This document shows positions 7,830 to 21,002 of a DNA stretch of 57,724 bases, piece by piece. The translations under genes were made by a program, and so were the position numbers. This stretch comes from Pseudonocardia lacus. GTDB taxonomy: Bacteria; Actinomycetota; Actinomycetes; Mycobacteriales; Pseudonocardiaceae. The DNA lies in assembly GCF_018531445.1 (NCBI RefSeq), contig NZ_JAHDTH010000019.1, forward strand, positions 1 to 57,724, in the 5' to 3' direction. The number at the start of each line of letters is the position of its first letter. Position 1 is the first letter of the stretch. The notes under the pieces were generated by a model. It searched no databases, was not told the DNA's origin, and saw nothing but the letters and a program-made list of their open reading frames with translations.

Positions 7830-8882
7830 TCAGGCGGTGGAGGGGGTGGGGGAGTTGGCGTGGGCGGAGACGAGGGCGGCCAGGCGATCCCCGATGGACT
7901 GGGTGTGCCCCGTCGCCGCGTGGTCCCGCGTGGCCAGGTCGAACGCCACCGCCGCCTCGATCCGCCCCGCGGAGGCGCGGTCGCCGAGGTGGTCCAGGAG
8001 GAGGGCGACCGACAGCACCGCGGCGGTGGGGTCGGCGATGCCCTGGCCGGCGATGTCGGGGGCGCTGCCGTGGACCGGCTCGAACATCGACGGGTTCTTG
8101 CGGCTGACGTCGAGGTTGCCGCTGGCGGCCAGGCCGATGCCCCCGGTGACGGCGGCGGCGAGGTCGGTGAGGATGTCGCCGAACAGGTTGTCGGTGACGA
8201 TGACGTCGAAGCGGCCGGGGTCGGTGACCATGTGGATGGTCGTGGCGTCGATGTGCTGGTAGGCGACCGACACCTCGGGGTGCTCCAACGACACCTCCTC
8301 CACGAGCCGCGACCACAGCCGCCCGGAGTAGGTGAGCACGTTGGTCTTGTGGACCAGCGTCAGGTGCTTGCGGGGGCGCCGCTCGGCCCGGTCGAACGCG
8401 TCGCGCACGACCCGTTCGACGCCGAAGGCGGTGTTGACGCTGACCTCGGTGGCGATCTCCTGCGGGGTGTCCTGGCGCAGCAGGCCGCCGGTGCCGACGT
8501 AGGGGCCCTCGGTGCCCTCGCGCACGACCACCATGTCGATCTCGGGGTGGGCGGCGAGGGGGCCGCGCACGCCCGGGTAGAGACGCGCGGGGCGCAGGTT
8601 GACGTGGTGGTCGAGCTCGAACCGCAGCCGCAGCAGCAGCCCGCGCTCGAGGATGCCGCTGGGCACCGACGGGTCGCCGACGGCACCGAGCAGGATCGCG
8701 TCGTGCTGGCGCAGCTCGGTCAGCACGGACTCCGGCAGCAGTTCGCCGGTCGAGTGCCAGCGGGCGGCACCGAGGTCGTAGGTGGTGGTCTCCGCTCCGG
8801 GAGAGACCTCAGCGAGGACCTTCAGCGCCTCGTCGATGACCTCCGGCCCGATGCCGTCGCCGGGAATGACCGCAAGGCGCAT
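7830..8882 (-). CDS. leuB: 3-isopropylmalate dehydrogenase (LeuB)
   Basis: Oxidatively decarboxylates 3-isopropylmalate with NAD+ in leucine synthesis; the same enzyme commonly serves 3-methylmalate in the citramalate route. It is a 350-aa isocitrate/isopropylmalate dehydrogenase family member. It shows [11 protein letters not shown] at 5-15, the substrate-binding Arg-rich LRPARLYPG segment near 107, VVREGTEG, and the metal-binding Asp residues in [10 protein letters not shown], followed by [18 protein letters not shown] precedes the ATG. The 236-nt gap upstream to serA (8883-9118) shows no gene and probably holds its promoter. Confidence 0.95.
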   Translation of the reverse strand: MRLAVIPGDGIGPEVIDEALKVLAEVSPGAETTTYDLGAARWHSTGELLPESVLTELRQHDAILLGAVGDPSVPSGILERGLLLRLRFELDHHVNLRPARLYPGVRGPLAAHPEIDMVVVREGTEGPYVGTGGLLRQDTPQEIATEVSVNTAFGVERVVRDAFDRAERRPRKHLTLVHKTNVLTYSGRLWSRLVEEVSLEHPEVSVAYQHIDATTIHMVTDPGRFDVIVTDNLFGDILTDLAAAVTGGIGLAASGNLDVSRKNPSMFEPVHGSAPDIAGQGIADPTAAVLSVALLLDHLGDRASAGRIEAAVAFDLATRDHAATGHTQSIGDRLAALVSAHANSPTPSTA

Positions 8883-9118
8883 TGCCGGTGTCCTCTCTCC
8901 ATTTGGCTGTGGCAGCCGCGCCGCACGTTACCGCCTGCCACTGCACCGAATACCTCGTCAGCCACCCGTTCGGGCGCACCCGGGCGGGTGGTTCTGCCGC
9001 AGCGCCAGCTCCGCCGGACGGCGGACAGGCCCGCGGGTGCCCCGAGCGGGGGCCATTCTGCCGCTTCGAGCGCCGGTGCTCGACGCCGCCCCGCCGTTGT
9101 GCGACGGAACGGCTTCAC

Positions 9119-10723
9119 TCAGTCGTCGAAGGAGATCAACCGGACGGTGGTCGCGCCGACCGAGGCGCCGATGGGTTCGAGCACGCCGGGGTCGACCGGA
9201 CGGTCGACGCGCAGCAGCATGAGGGAGTCGGCGCGGTCGGTCGTCTGGCTGATCTGGGCGGCCTCGATGTTGACCGCGGCCTCGCCCAGCAGCGAGCCGA
9301 CGCGGCCCATGACGCCGGGCCGGTCGGCGTACTCCAGCAGCAGGAGGTCGCCCTCGGCGCGCAGGTCGAAGTGGCGGCCGTTGACCTCGACGAGCTTCTC
9401 CACCTCGGCGCGGCCGGTGAGCGTGCCGGACACCGTGACGGCCTCGCCGTCGGGCATGGCGGCGCGCAGCTGCACGACGCTGCGGTGGTTGGGGCTCTCC
9501 GGGGCGGTGGTCAGCTCGACGGAGACGCCGCGCTCGGAGGCCAGCCCCGGCACGTTGACGAAGGTGACCGGGTCCTCCACGACGTGGGTGAACAGCCCGC
9601 GCAGCGCGGCCAGCTGCAGCACCGACACGTCCTCGGCGGCCAGCTCGCCGGCCACGTCGACGGTCACCGACGTCGGGACGCCGCCCGCGATGGCGTGCAG
9701 CATCAGGCCGAGCTTGCGCACGAGCGCCAGCCACGGCCGGACCTCCTCGCCGACCTTGCCGCTGATCTGCACGTTCACCGCGTCCGGCACGAACTCGCCG
9801 GCCAGCGCCAGCTGCACGGAGCGGGCGACGTCGGTGCCGGCGCGGTCCTGCGCCTCGGCGGTTGAGGCGCCCAGGTGCGGCGTGACGACGATCTGCGGCA
9901 GCTCGAACAGCGGGCTGGAGGTCGTCGGCTCGGTGACGTAGACGTCGACGCCGGCGCCGCCGACGTGCCCGCTGCGCACGGCCTCGGCCAGCGCGTCCTC
10001 GTCGATCAGGCCGCCGCGCGCCGCATTGACGATCAGGACGCCGGGCTTGGTGAGGGCCAGCTGGTCCTTGCCGATGAGCCCGAGGGTCTCGGCGGTCTTG
10101 GGCAGGTGCACGGTGATGATGTCGGCCCGGCCGAGCAGCTCGTCGAGGGACACCAGCTCGATGCCCAGCTGGGCGGCCAGCGCCGGTGCCACGTACGGGT
10201 CGTAGGCGATGAGCTCGACCCCGAACGCCTCCAGCCGGCGCGCGACCAGCTGGCCGATCTTGCCCAGGCCCACGACGCCGACGGTCTTGCCGTTGAGCTC
10301 GATGCCGGTGAACGAGCTGCGCTTCCACTGGCCGGCGCGCAGGCTGGCGTCGGCTGCGGGGATCTGCCGGGCGGTGGCCAGCAGCAGGGCGACGGCGTGC
10401 TCGGCGGCCGACACGATGTTGGAGGTGGGCGCGTTGACCACCATGACGCCGCGGGCGGTGGCGGCCGGCACGTCGACGTTGTCCAGGCCGACGCCGGCGC
10501 GGGCGACGACCTTGAGCCGGGTGCTCGCCGCGATCACCTCGGAGTCGACCTTGGTGGCCGAGCGGACGAGCAGCGCGTCGGCGTCGGCGACGGCGGCGAG
10601 CAGCGCCGGCCGGTCGGTGCCGTCGACGTGTCGGATCTCGACGTCGTCGCCGAGGAGCCTCACCGCGGACGGCGCGAGCTTCTCGGCGAGCAGGACGACA
10701 GGGCGGGTGGCGGCGATGCTCAC
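9119..10723 (-). CDS. serA: D-3-phosphoglycerate dehydrogenase (SerA)
   Basis: First enzyme of serine synthesis, oxidising 3-phosphoglycerate with NAD+. It is a 534-aa long-form (type I, mycobacterial-like) enzyme. The nucleotide-binding loop is VVGLGKIGQLVARRL near residue 150. The catalytic Arg lies in NAARGGLIDE, and Glu/His in the TPHLGAST region near 280. An intervening ASB domain follows, and a C-terminal ACT domain (LLLEYADRPGVMGRVG, from about residue 455) normally mediates serine feedback inhibition. The start is a GTG. In this block it sits between leuB and ilvBNC, the order also known from Streptomyces and Mycobacterium. Confidence 0.95.
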   Translation of the reverse strand: MSIAATRPVVLLAEKLAPSAVRLLGDDVEIRHVDGTDRPALLAAVADADALLVRSATKVDSEVIAASTRLKVVARAGVGLDNVDVPAATARGVMVVNAPTSNIVSAAEHAVALLLATARQIPAADASLRAGQWKRSSFTGIELNGKTVGVVGLGKIGQLVARRLEAFGVELIAYDPYVAPALAAQLGIELVSLDELLGRADIITVHLPKTAETLGLIGKDQLALTKPGVLIVNAARGGLIDEDALAEAVRSGHVGGAGVDVYVTEPTTSSPLFELPQIVVTPHLGASTAEAQDRAGTDVARSVQLALAGEFVPDAVNVQISGKVGEEVRPWLALVRKLGLMLHAIAGGVPTSVTVDVAGELAAEDVSVLQLAALRGLFTHVVEDPVTFVNVPGLASERGVSVELTTAPESPNHRSVVQLRAAMPDGEAVTVSGTLTGRAEVEKLVEVNGRHFDLRAEGDLLLLEYADRPGVMGRVGSLLGEAAVNIEAAQISQTTDRADSLMLLRVDRPVDPGVLEPIGASVGATTVRLISFDD

Positions 10724-10932
10724 GACGGCTGCAGGGCTCCCGGGTAGGTGGGTGTTACCCCGGGAATTCTAGTTCCGCGGCACGACCGCGTTATGGCGGG
10801 CGGCGTCGACGCGGGCAGCTCACGGGGACGAAACACGCATTCCGTGAAAACGCGCTCACCGCTCGTCGACGGCACCCGTTCGACGCAGCAAGCGCCCGGT
10901 GGCGACCACACCAGCACCCACACGGCGAAGCT

Positions 10933-11249
10933 TTAGCGCCCCAGCAGCGGGTGGAGCGGCACCGACACCAGGAACGCCGACGCCCCGACGACCGAACGCA
11001 CCCAGCCGCGGTGGGTGGACGACCGCGGGGCATCCGCGGCGAACCAGCCCCGCCGGCCCAGTACCGCGATCACCAGCGCGAGCGCCAGCATCTGCACGGC
11101 TGCGCGGAGTTCTCCCCCTCCGGCACCGGCAGCTCGATCGCCAGCGTGATGGCGATGGCGACGACGGCGTCGGAGAAGAAGGTCATCCGTTCCGCGGCGG
11201 CCACCGCCGCCTCCCCGAAACAGCCGTCCCGCTGATCACCCGACGCCAT
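10933..11249 (-). pseudogene. TMEM175 (DUF1211) channel remnant
   Basis: From an ATG at 11249 the minus strand reads into ERMTFFSDAVVAIAITLAIE, the first transmembrane helix signature of bacterial TMEM175 potassium channels. After PVPEGENS it continues out of frame and stops. In another frame the following 45 or so codons read a typical family C-terminus (THRGWVRSVVGASAFLVSVP..) ending in TAA at 10933. The middle transmembrane segments, over 100 residues, are missing. This is an internal deletion with frameshift, so the gene is dead. It lies between serA and the family A variant downstream of ilvC. Confidence 0.7.
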
Positions 11250-11308
11250 GCGACCGCATCTCATGATCGCCGGGGTCGCCCGTCCCGGCCCGCGTCGGCG
11301 CGGCCGGA

Positions 11309-11363
11309 TGTCAGGAAAGCCACGATCAGGACGCCGGACGTCCTGATCGTGGCTTTCCTGACA
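11309..11363. repeat. Family A palindrome, variant copy
   Basis: Perfect 25-bp arms (11309-11333, 11339-11363) around CCGGA. The outer part TCAGGAAAGCCACGAT is shared with copies 1-4, while the inner part (CAGGACG) differs. It lies 27 nt downstream of the ilvC stop codon and probably terminates the ilvBNC operon. Confidence 0.88.
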
Positions 11364-11389
11364 CAACGGCGGGTGTGACGAGGGCCGGC

Positions 11390-14960
<3,571 letters not shown>

Positions 14961-15013
14961 GGGCTCCTCAACTCACCTGCGACTGCGTCCGATTGAAGAC
15001 AGGTCCGAACATG

Positions 15014-15041
15014 AAAAAACCCCCGACCGCCCGACGGGCGG
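15014..15041 (-). terminator. Attenuator terminator of the ilvBNC operon
   Basis: On the minus strand CCGCCCG/CGGGCGG forms a 7-bp stem (15027-15041). It is followed by GGGGG and a run of six T residues at 15014-15019. It lies between the leader peptide (15075-15122) and the ilvB ATG (14960), as expected for an ilv attenuator. Confidence 0.85.
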
Positions 15042-15074
15042 AACGAGGGTGGCGCGTCGACGTCCGAGACGGGC

Positions 15075-15122
15075 TCAGGCGTGGACGCGCCTGGGAAGTA
15101 CGAGGACGAGGACGGCGGACAT
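15075..15122 (-). CDS. ilvBNC leader peptide
   Basis: A 15-codon frame reading MSAVLVLVLPRRVHA then TGA. It has seven Leu/Val codons in nine positions, the classic composition of a branched-chain amino acid attenuation leader. A 6-bp hairpin (15076-15093) overlaps its 3' end, and the attenuator terminator follows 34 nt later. Such ilvB leaders are known from Streptomyces, Corynebacterium and Mycobacterium. Shortage of Leu or Val should stall the ribosome and allow read-through into ilvB. Confidence 0.85.
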   Translation of the reverse strand: MSAVLVLVLPRRVHA

Positions 15123-15221
15123 GGCGCTGACGGTAGAGGGCGTCCGGCGCAGCGTCAAACCTGTGGGACGCGCGTCCCAGGATCTGAACACCCGATCGGG
15201 TGATCCCCCGCACGCCCCGGA

Positions 15222-15276
15222 GTTCAGGAAAGCCACGATGCTGCCCTCTGCGGGCAGCATCGTGGCTTTCCTGAAC
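15222..15276. repeat. Family A palindrome, copy 4
   Basis: 26-nt arms with the same sequence as copy 1 except for one base next to the loop. It lies 19 nt downstream of the ABM-domain gene stop (15296) and upstream of the ilvBNC leader, all on the minus strand. It probably separates the two transcription units. The rest of the 14961-15295 gap holds the ilv leader and attenuator. Confidence 0.9.
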
Positions 15277-15295
15277 CGCGACCGGGGAGCGACGG

Positions 15296-15616
15296 TCAGA
15301 GGCCCTTGCCGATCACGGGGGTGAGGAACGTCAACTCCGGGCGCCCGCCGGCGAGGTCGCGCAGCGTCTTCCCGATCTCCTTGAACCGGTCGCTGCTGCC
15401 GTGCGCCTCGAACGCGGCCTGGTCGCTGTAGAGCTCGTAGAACAGGACTGCGTCGGCGTCCTTCGGATCGGTGTGCAGGATGTAGAGCAGGGTGCCCGCC
15501 TCGGTGTTCGCGTTGTCGATCGCGGCCTGCAGTGCGGCCACGAGCTCGTCGCGCTTGCCGGGCTGGGCGGGGATGCGGGCGAGGACGGCGACCTTGCCGC
15601 CGGTGGGTGCGCTCAT
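15296..15616 (-). CDS. Antibiotic biosynthesis monooxygenase (ABM) domain protein
   Basis: A 106-aa single-domain protein of the ABM/YgiN-like dimeric ferredoxin-fold family. The strand-helix pattern is KVAVLARIPAQPGKRDELVAAL, then AGTLLYILHTDPKDADAVLFYELY, then the AFEAHGSSDRFKEIG helix with the family His. Members include quinol monooxygenases, but many are of unknown substrate. ATG start. It is transcribed toward ilvB but separated from it by a family A palindrome. Confidence 0.83.
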   Translation of the reverse strand: MSAPTGGKVAVLARIPAQPGKRDELVAALQAAIDNANTEAGTLLYILHTDPKDADAVLFYELYSDQAAFEAHGSSDRFKEIGKTLRDLAGGRPELTFLTPVIGKGL

Positions 15617-15759
15617 GACCGAAAACGTAACCGCTGCGGCTAACGAGCAGTAGCCACGCGGCGATCTGCGGGCCCGGCCGTGGCGATCAGCACATCGTCG
15701 GGCCCCGATCGGACGGAGCAGCCGCGCCCGGCACCGCCCGGTGGTGCGACGATGGACCG

Positions 15760-16170
15760 GTGAGCTCCACTCCCGACGAGCCCGCGCCGCGCGCGGTGTT
15801 CCGCCCGTCGTCGCTGCAGGTCCTGGTCGCGCTGGCGATCGCCTTCTGCGCCACCCCGGTCGCGCTCGGCGCGCCCCTGCTCTTCCTCCTCTACCTGCTG
15901 CCGCTCGGCTTGATCTACTGGACGCTGCGGGTGCGCACGGTGGTCGACGCGGAGGCGCTGACCGTGCGCCGACTGCTCGGCGGGCGGCGCGTACCGTGGG
16001 CGGAGATCAGTTCGCTGCGGCTCGTCCGCGGGAGCCGGCACACCAGCTCCCGGGTGAGCGCGGTGCTGACCGACGGCGCCGAGCTACCGCTGCCTGCCGT
16101 GACCGTCCGCGATCTTCCCCAGCTGGCCGCCGTCAGCGGTGGCCGGCTGCCCGACCCGGCTGGAGAGTGA
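15760..16170 (+). CDS. PH-domain membrane protein
   Basis: A 136-aa protein with two adjacent hydrophobic segments (about residues 18-55). A bacterial PH-like domain follows ([30 protein letters not shown]). This is the actinobacterial layout of small membrane proteins related to the mycobacterial low-molecular-weight antigen CFP-6 family. The PH region would face the cytoplasm. Function unknown. The GTG start at 15760 is probable. The stop lies 5 nt before ilvD, so the two genes are likely co-transcribed. Confidence 0.75.
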   Translation: MSSTPDEPAPRAVFRPSSLQVLVALAIAFCATPVALGAPLLFLLYLLPLGLIYWTLRVRTVVDAEALTVRRLLGGRRVPWAEISSLRLVRGSRHTSSRVSAVLTDGAELPLPAVTVRDLPQLAAVSGGRLPDPAGE

Positions 16171-16175
16171 GCCCG

Positions 16176-18017
16176 ATGCCGGCCCTCCGTTCCCGCGTGA
16201 CCACCCACGGCCGCAACGCCGCCGGAGCCCGTTCGCTCTGGCGCGCCACCGGCATGGGCGACGACGACTTCGGCAAGCCGATCGTCGCCATCGCCAACTC
16301 CTACACCCAGTTCGTGCCCGGTCACGTGCACCTCAAGGACCTCGGCGACATCGTGGCCGAGGCGATCCGCGAGGCGGGCGGCGTGGCCCGGGAGTTCCAC
16401 ACGATCGCCGTGGACGACGGCATCGCCATGGGCCACGGCGGGATGCTCTACTCGCTGCCCTCGCGCGAGGTCATCGCGGACGCCGTCGAGTACATGGTCA
16501 ACGGGCACGCCGCGGACGCCCTGGTCTGCATCTCCAACTGCGACAAGATCACCCCGGGAATGCTGAACGCCGCGATGCGGCTCAACATCCCCACGGTGTT
16601 CGTCTCCGGCGGGCCGATGGAGGCGGGCAAGGCGGTCGTCGTCGGCGGGGTCGCCCAGGCGCCCACCGACCTGATCACCGCGATCTCGGCGTCGGCGTCG
16701 CCGGACGTGGACGAGGCCGGGCTCAGCGCCGTCGAGCGCTCGGCGTGCCCGACGTGCGGCTCCTGCTCGGGCATGTTCACCGCCAACTCGATGAACTGCC
16801 TCACCGAGGCCCTCGGCCTGGCGCTGCCCGGCAACGGCTCCACGCTGGCCACGCACGCCGCCCGCCGCGAGCTGTTCGCCCAGGCCGGGCGCACCGTGAT
16901 GGACCTGGCCCGGCGCTGGTACGAACACGACGACGAGACGGCGCTGCCGCGCTCGATCGCCACCCGCGCCGCGTTCGAGAACGCGATGGCCCTCGACGTC
17001 GCCATGGGCGGCTCGACGAACACCGTGCTGCACGTCCTGGCCGCCGCCCAGGAGGGCGAGGTCGACTTCGACCTGGCCGCCATCGACGCCGTCTCGCGAC
17101 GCGTGCCGTGCCTGGCCAAGGTCTCGCCGAACTCCGACTACCACATGGAGGACGTGCACCGCGCCGGCGGCATCCCGGCCATCCTGGGCGAGCTGTGGCG
17201 CGCCGGGCTGCTGCACACCGACGTCCGCACGGTGCACTCGCCGTCGATGGAGGCCTGGCTCGGGCAGTGGGACATCCGCGCCGAGTCCCCGTCGGAGACG
17301 GCCGTCGAGCTGTTCCACGCCGCGCCCGGCGGGGTGCGCACGACGCAGGCGTTCTCGACCGAGAACCGCTGGTCGTCGCTCGATGTCGACAGTGCCGGCG
17401 GCTGCATCCGCGACGTCGAGCACGCCTACACCAAGGACGGCGGGCTGGCCGTGCTGCGCGGCAACATCGCCCCCGACGGCGCCGTGATCAAGAACGCCGG
17501 CATCCCCGAGGAGCTGTGGCGCTTCGAGGGTCCGGCGCTCGTGGTGGAGAGCCAGGAGGAGGCCGTCTCGGCCATCCTGACCAAGCGGATCAAGCCCGGC
17601 GACGTGCTGGTCGTGCGCTACGAGGGCCCGTCCGGCGGGCCGGGGATGCAGGAGATGCTGCACCCCACGGCGTTCCTCAAGGGGGCGGGCCTGGGCAAGG
17701 TCTGCGCGCTCATCACCGACGGCCGGTTCTCCGGCGGGTCGAGCGGCATCTCGGTGGGCCACATCTCCCCGGAGGCCGCGGCCGGCGGGGTCATCGGGCT
17801 CATCGAGGACGGCGACCGCGTCGTCATCGACGTGCACCAGCGCCTGCTGTCGGTCGACGTGCCCGACGACGTCCTCGCCGAGCGCCGGCAGAAGATGGAC
17901 GCGCGCGAGCGGCCGTGGCAGCCGGTCGACCGCGAGCGCCCGGTCTCCAAGGCCCTGCGCGCCTACGCGGCCCTGGCCACCAGCGCCGACAAGGGAGCTG
18001 TCCGCCGGGTGCCGTAG
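16176..18017 (+). CDS. ilvD: Dihydroxy-acid dehydratase (IlvD)
   Basis: Dehydrates dihydroxyisovalerate and dihydroxymethylvalerate to the 2-oxoacids, the step after IlvC. It is 613 aa, the normal length. Iron-sulphur cluster cysteines are visible in [11 protein letters not shown] and [11 protein letters not shown], and substrate/metal residues in the N-terminal [14 protein letters not shown]. The [20 protein letters not shown] motif is near the C-terminus. GGAGAG at 16162-16167 precedes the ATG at 16176. The start is well supported because homologues begin close to [11 protein letters not shown]. It lies on the strand opposite ilvBNC. Confidence 0.96.
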   Translation: MPALRSRVTTHGRNAAGARSLWRATGMGDDDFGKPIVAIANSYTQFVPGHVHLKDLGDIVAEAIREAGGVAREFHTIAVDDGIAMGHGGMLYSLPSREVIADAVEYMVNGHAADALVCISNCDKITPGMLNAAMRLNIPTVFVSGGPMEAGKAVVVGGVAQAPTDLITAISASASPDVDEAGLSAVERSACPTCGSCSGMFTANSMNCLTEALGLALPGNGSTLATHAARRELFAQAGRTVMDLARRWYEHDDETALPRSIATRAAFENAMALDVAMGGSTNTVLHVLAAAQEGEVDFDLAAIDAVSRRVPCLAKVSPNSDYHMEDVHRAGGIPAILGELWRAGLLHTDVRTVHSPSMEAWLGQWDIRAESPSETAVELFHAAPGGVRTTQAFSTENRWSSLDVDSAGGCIRDVEHAYTKDGGLAVLRGNIAPDGAVIKNAGIPEELWRFEGPALVVESQEEAVSAILTKRIKPGDVLVVRYEGPSGGPGMQEMLHPTAFLKGAGLGKVCALITDGRFSGGSSGISVGHISPEAAAGGVIGLIEDGDRVVIDVHQRLLSVDVPDDVLAERRQKMDARERPWQPVDRERPVSKALRAYAALATSADKGAVRRVP

Positions 18018-18451
18018 CCGGCACCCTGGATCCATGACGGCACGTCGACAGGGCGATGCGGCCTGAGCCGCTGAGGCGTGGACGCGCCCGTCCCCGTGCT
18101 CGGCACTGCTCACCCCGCTGCCCTACCCGGACCGGCTGTCCGGGCGGGGCGTCCTGGTGGCGATCCGGATGCAGCGCGACCACCCGCACTCCCTGGGCCT
18201 GCCCTACGCCCTGCACGTCGGGCTCGGCTGGTCCGGGAGCGGGTCGGGCGGGTCGATCGCGCCGTGGGCTGCGGCGCCCTGGAGTGCTGCCCGGACGTGG
18301 GCGAGCTGCACGAGGTGCTGTGCACGGGCCCTGCGACGCCCGCCGGCTGCGGGCCGTGCCGCACCGCCGGGCGACCCCGGCGCCGTGGACCGCGCGCGGG
18401 GCGTGGGTCGCCTGCCCCCGCTGGACGACCCACCGGGACCGTGCGGTGGGC
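18018..18451. other. 434-nt gap without a confident gene
   Basis: Between the convergent ilvD and phosphotransferase genes. A plus-strand stretch near 18110-18230 reads protein-like (PLPYPDRLSGRGVLVAIRMQ, then RDHPHSLGLPYALHVGL) but has no clear start and loses its coding look further on. A second frame takes over near 18240. It could be a decayed gene. I cannot name a family, and no terminator hairpin of families A or B is present. Confidence 0.4.
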
Positions 18452-19318
18452 TCACGGCCCCAGCAGGTCGAGGGCGGTCGCGGCGGTGGCGGCCATCTCG
18501 GCGACCCGGGCGGGCCCCAGGTGGTCGGCGGCGAAGCCCATGTACTGGACGTGCACCTGCACGGTCGCCCACGCGGTCTCCAGCGCGTCCGGCTCCGCGC
18601 CGCGGATCGCCCGGTACGCGGCGGGCAGCGGCGCGCCCTGGGCCGCGAGCACCGCCAGGTCGAGCCCGGCCGGGGCGACCCGGGCGCCGCCCCAGTCGAT
18701 GATCGCGGTGCCGTCGGGGCCGGCCAGCAGGTTGCCGCGGTGGGGGTCGCCGTGCACGAGGGTCGCCGGCAGCAGCGCCAGCGCCCGGGTCACGCGGGGG
18801 TCGCCCCGCCAGGCCCGCAGGAGGTCGGCGGTGGCGGCGAACCGGGCGTCGCCCGTGCGCGCCAGTCCCCCGGACACCGCCACCAGGACGCGGTCGCAGA
18901 GGCCCGCCCACCACGGCGCGTCGACGACGGGCACACCGGGCGGCCGCCGGCCCAGCCAGTGCGCGTGCACGCGGGCGAGGTCGGCGAAGACGTCGTCGGC
19001 CACCGGTTCGCCGGCGGCGGGCGGGCGCCCGGCGTGGAAGGGCGTCACGATCCAGCCCGAGCCCGCGGCCAGCAGCAGCGGCCGCGCCAGACCGGGCACC
19101 TCGGTCAGCGCGCGCATGGCGGCGACCTCGCCGGGCCCGGTCCGCTTGACCACGACGGCCAGCGACCGCCCGCCCGCGTCGAGGTCGACGCGCCGCACGC
19201 CGTCGGAGACGTACCCGCCGGTCAGCTCGCGGCGACCGCGGACGACCGCGGGCCCGCCCGCCCACCGTTCGACGGCGGGCAGCCACTCCTCGTCGGCCGG
19301 CGCAACCGGCGCGGTCAC
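18452..19318 (-). CDS. Aminoglycoside-phosphotransferase-like kinase
   Basis: A 288-aa member of the APH/choline kinase superfamily. The Brenner motif is LVHGDPHRGNLL near residue 185 (catalytic Asp) and the metal-binding IIDWGGARVAPAGLDLAVL follows it. The N-terminal nucleotide-binding Lys is probably in LAVVVKRTG. The substrate is unknown; resistance is only one possibility. The GTG start at 19318 overlaps the upstream DoxX stop codon (GTGA), so the pair is translationally coupled. Confidence 0.8.
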   Translation of the reverse strand: MTAPVAPADEEWLPAVERWAGGPAVVRGRRELTGGYVSDGVRRVDLDAGGRSLAVVVKRTGPGEVAAMRALTEVPGLARPLLLAAGSGWIVTPFHAGRPPAAGEPVADDVFADLARVHAHWLGRRPPGVPVVDAPWWAGLCDRVLVAVSGGLARTGDARFAATADLLRAWRGDPRVTRALALLPATLVHGDPHRGNLLAGPDGTAIIDWGGARVAPAGLDLAVLAAQGAPLPAAYRAIRGAEPDALETAWATVQVHVQYMGFAADHLGPARVAEMAATAATALDLLGP

Positions 19319-19920
19319 CCCCGCAGCAGGAAGTACACCACCGCCGCCACCCCGAGCGCGACGACCAGCGACAGCCACGCGTACGGCAGCGGTCTGCGCT
19401 GCCACGTGCGGCCGCGGTCGAGCGCGATCCGCCCGGCCCCGGTGAACACCAGCGCCGCCGCGCCGCCGCCGAGTAGCAGGTCGACCTCCAGCGCGTCCGG
19501 GGCGGCCGCGGCGTAGAGCGGGACGCTGCCCCACTTGACCGCCACCGCCACGATCTTGATCGACAGCAGCCCGGCAGCGGCCAGCGGCGTGAGCAGCCCG
19601 AGCACCACGAACGCCCCGGCCGCCATCTCGGCGATGCCCAGCGCCCACGCCAGCGCGTCGGCCTGCGCGACGAACCCGTGGCCGCGGAGGTTCTCGGCGG
19701 TGCCGGCCAGGCCGAGGCCGCCCCACATGCCGAGCACCTTCTGCGCCCCGTGGGCGAAGAACAGCCCGCCGATCAGGAACCGCAGCAGCAGGAGCCCGAT
19801 GTCGGCGGCGCCGTTCCAGGCCACCGGACGGCGGCCCTCGGCGCGGTCGCGCGGGGACGGCAGCGGCGGTTCGCTTCCCCCCAGCGTGCCGATGTCGAAC
19901 GGTCGGGTCTGATCGCTCAT
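19315..19920 (-). CDS. DoxX family membrane protein
   Basis: A 201-aa integral membrane protein with four predicted helices. The family motif FLIGGLFFAHGAQKVLGMWGG is at the first helix and a LGIAEMAAGAFVVLGLLTPL segment follows. DoxX/MarP-type proteins are linked to redox homeostasis or quinone chemistry, but the exact role is unsettled. The ATG at 19920 (MSDQTRPFDIG) is used because the longer frame adds non-conserved residues and no ribosome-binding site. It precedes and overlaps the phosphotransferase by 4 nt. Confidence 0.82.
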   Translation of the reverse strand: MSDQTRPFDIGTLGGSEPPLPSPRDRAEGRRPVAWNGAADIGLLLLRFLIGGLFFAHGAQKVLGMWGGLGLAGTAENLRGHGFVAQADALAWALGIAEMAAGAFVVLGLLTPLAAAGLLSIKIVAVAVKWGSVPLYAAAAPDALEVDLLLGGGAAALVFTGAGRIALDRGRTWQRRPLPYAWLSLVVALGVAAVVYFLLRG

Positions 19921-20017
19921 GACGCCCCCGGATCCGCGCTGGTCCTGCTCGCGCTGGCTGCCCCCATGCCCGCCGACGATAGCGCCGCCGACGCCCGCCG
20001 CGTCGGATCGAGCCGGA

Positions 20018-20950
20018 TCAGTAACCGTTCTGCACCAGGTTGGGGGGCTCACCCCCGCGGGCGACGTGGGCCAGCTGCCCGGCGGCTATCCGGTACGCCC
20101 TACTCAGCGCGAGCGGCACGGCGCCACCGACGTGCGGGGTCAGCAGCAGACCGGGCGCCGCCCACAGCGGGTGCCCGGCCGGCAGCGGCTCCGGATCGGT
20201 GACGTCGAGCGCGGCCCGCAGCCGTCCGCCGACCAGTTCGGCGAGGAGGGCGTCGGTGTCGACCACGGGCCCGCGGGCGGCGTTGACGAGCACGGCGCCG
20301 TCGGGCATGGCGGCCAGGAACCGGGCGTCGACGAGGCCGCGGGTGGCCTGGGTCAGCGGGACGAGCAGCACGCAGGCGTCGAAGTCCGGGAGCAGGCCGT
20401 GCACGTCGTCGATGCCGTGCACGCCGTCGCGGGGGCGCCGGGCGACCAGCGCCGTCCGCACCTCGAAGGGCGTGAGCCTGCGCACGGTGTGCTCCGCGAC
20501 GTCACCCGCCCCGACGATCAGCACCCGCTTGCCGGCCAGCTCCTCGGTCCGGCTGTCGTCCCACCGGCCCTCGCGCTGGGCGGCCGCGAAGCGCGGGAAG
20601 TGCCGGTAGACCGACAGCAGCGCGGTCACGACCCACTCGGCGGTCGCCCCGCTGTGCGCGCCCTTGCAGTCGGAGATCCCGACGCCGTCGGGCAGCCGGC
20701 CGATCCAGCGGTCCGCGCCGGCGCTGAGCAGCTGCACCAGCCGCAGCCCCGGCAGCCGCGCGGCCAGCGCCACCAGCTCGTCGGCGGTCTGGAACGGCGG
20801 GACGAAGACCTGCGCGGTGTCCGCGCCATCGGGGAACCGGCCGGTCCGCACCACCGTGGCCGGGTCGTACACCAGGGGGACGAGGCCGAGCACCGCGGCC
20901 AGCGGGGCCACCCCCTCCTCGTTCGGGACCAGGACCGCGATGTCGAGCAC
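20018..20950 (-). CDS. D-isomer 2-hydroxyacid dehydrogenase family protein
   Basis: A 310-aa NAD(P)-dependent dehydrogenase. The nucleotide-binding loop reads VLIVGAGDVAEHTVRRL near residue 143; the third Gly of the usual GxGxxG is Ala. The catalytic Arg is in NAARGPVVD, the acidic residue in the TDPEPLPAGHPLW segment, and the catalytic His in LLTPHVGG near residue 273. The substrate is unknown; glyoxylate or hydroxypyruvate are typical for this subfamily. ATG start. The divergent gap to the lipoprotein gene is only 52 nt. Confidence 0.85.
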   Translation of the reverse strand: MLDIAVLVPNEEGVAPLAAVLGLVPLVYDPATVVRTGRFPDGADTAQVFVPPFQTADELVALAARLPGLRLVQLLSAGADRWIGRLPDGVGISDCKGAHSGATAEWVVTALLSVYRHFPRFAAAQREGRWDDSRTEELAGKRVLIVGAGDVAEHTVRRLTPFEVRTALVARRPRDGVHGIDDVHGLLPDFDACVLLVPLTQATRGLVDARFLAAMPDGAVLVNAARGPVVDTDALLAELVGGRLRAALDVTDPEPLPAGHPLWAAPGLLLTPHVGGAVPLALSRAYRIAAGQLAHVARGGEPPNLVQNGY

Positions 20951-21002
20951 GGGCCGACCGTACTCACCGGCCGCTCACCCGCCCGCGCCTAACCTGGCGC
21001 CC

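Noticed and set aside
15741..16175. N-terminal extension of ilvD through the PH-domain gene
   Set aside because: IlvD homologues start at about 16176, where GGAGAG precedes an ATG, and the PH-domain protein is a good gene in another frame.
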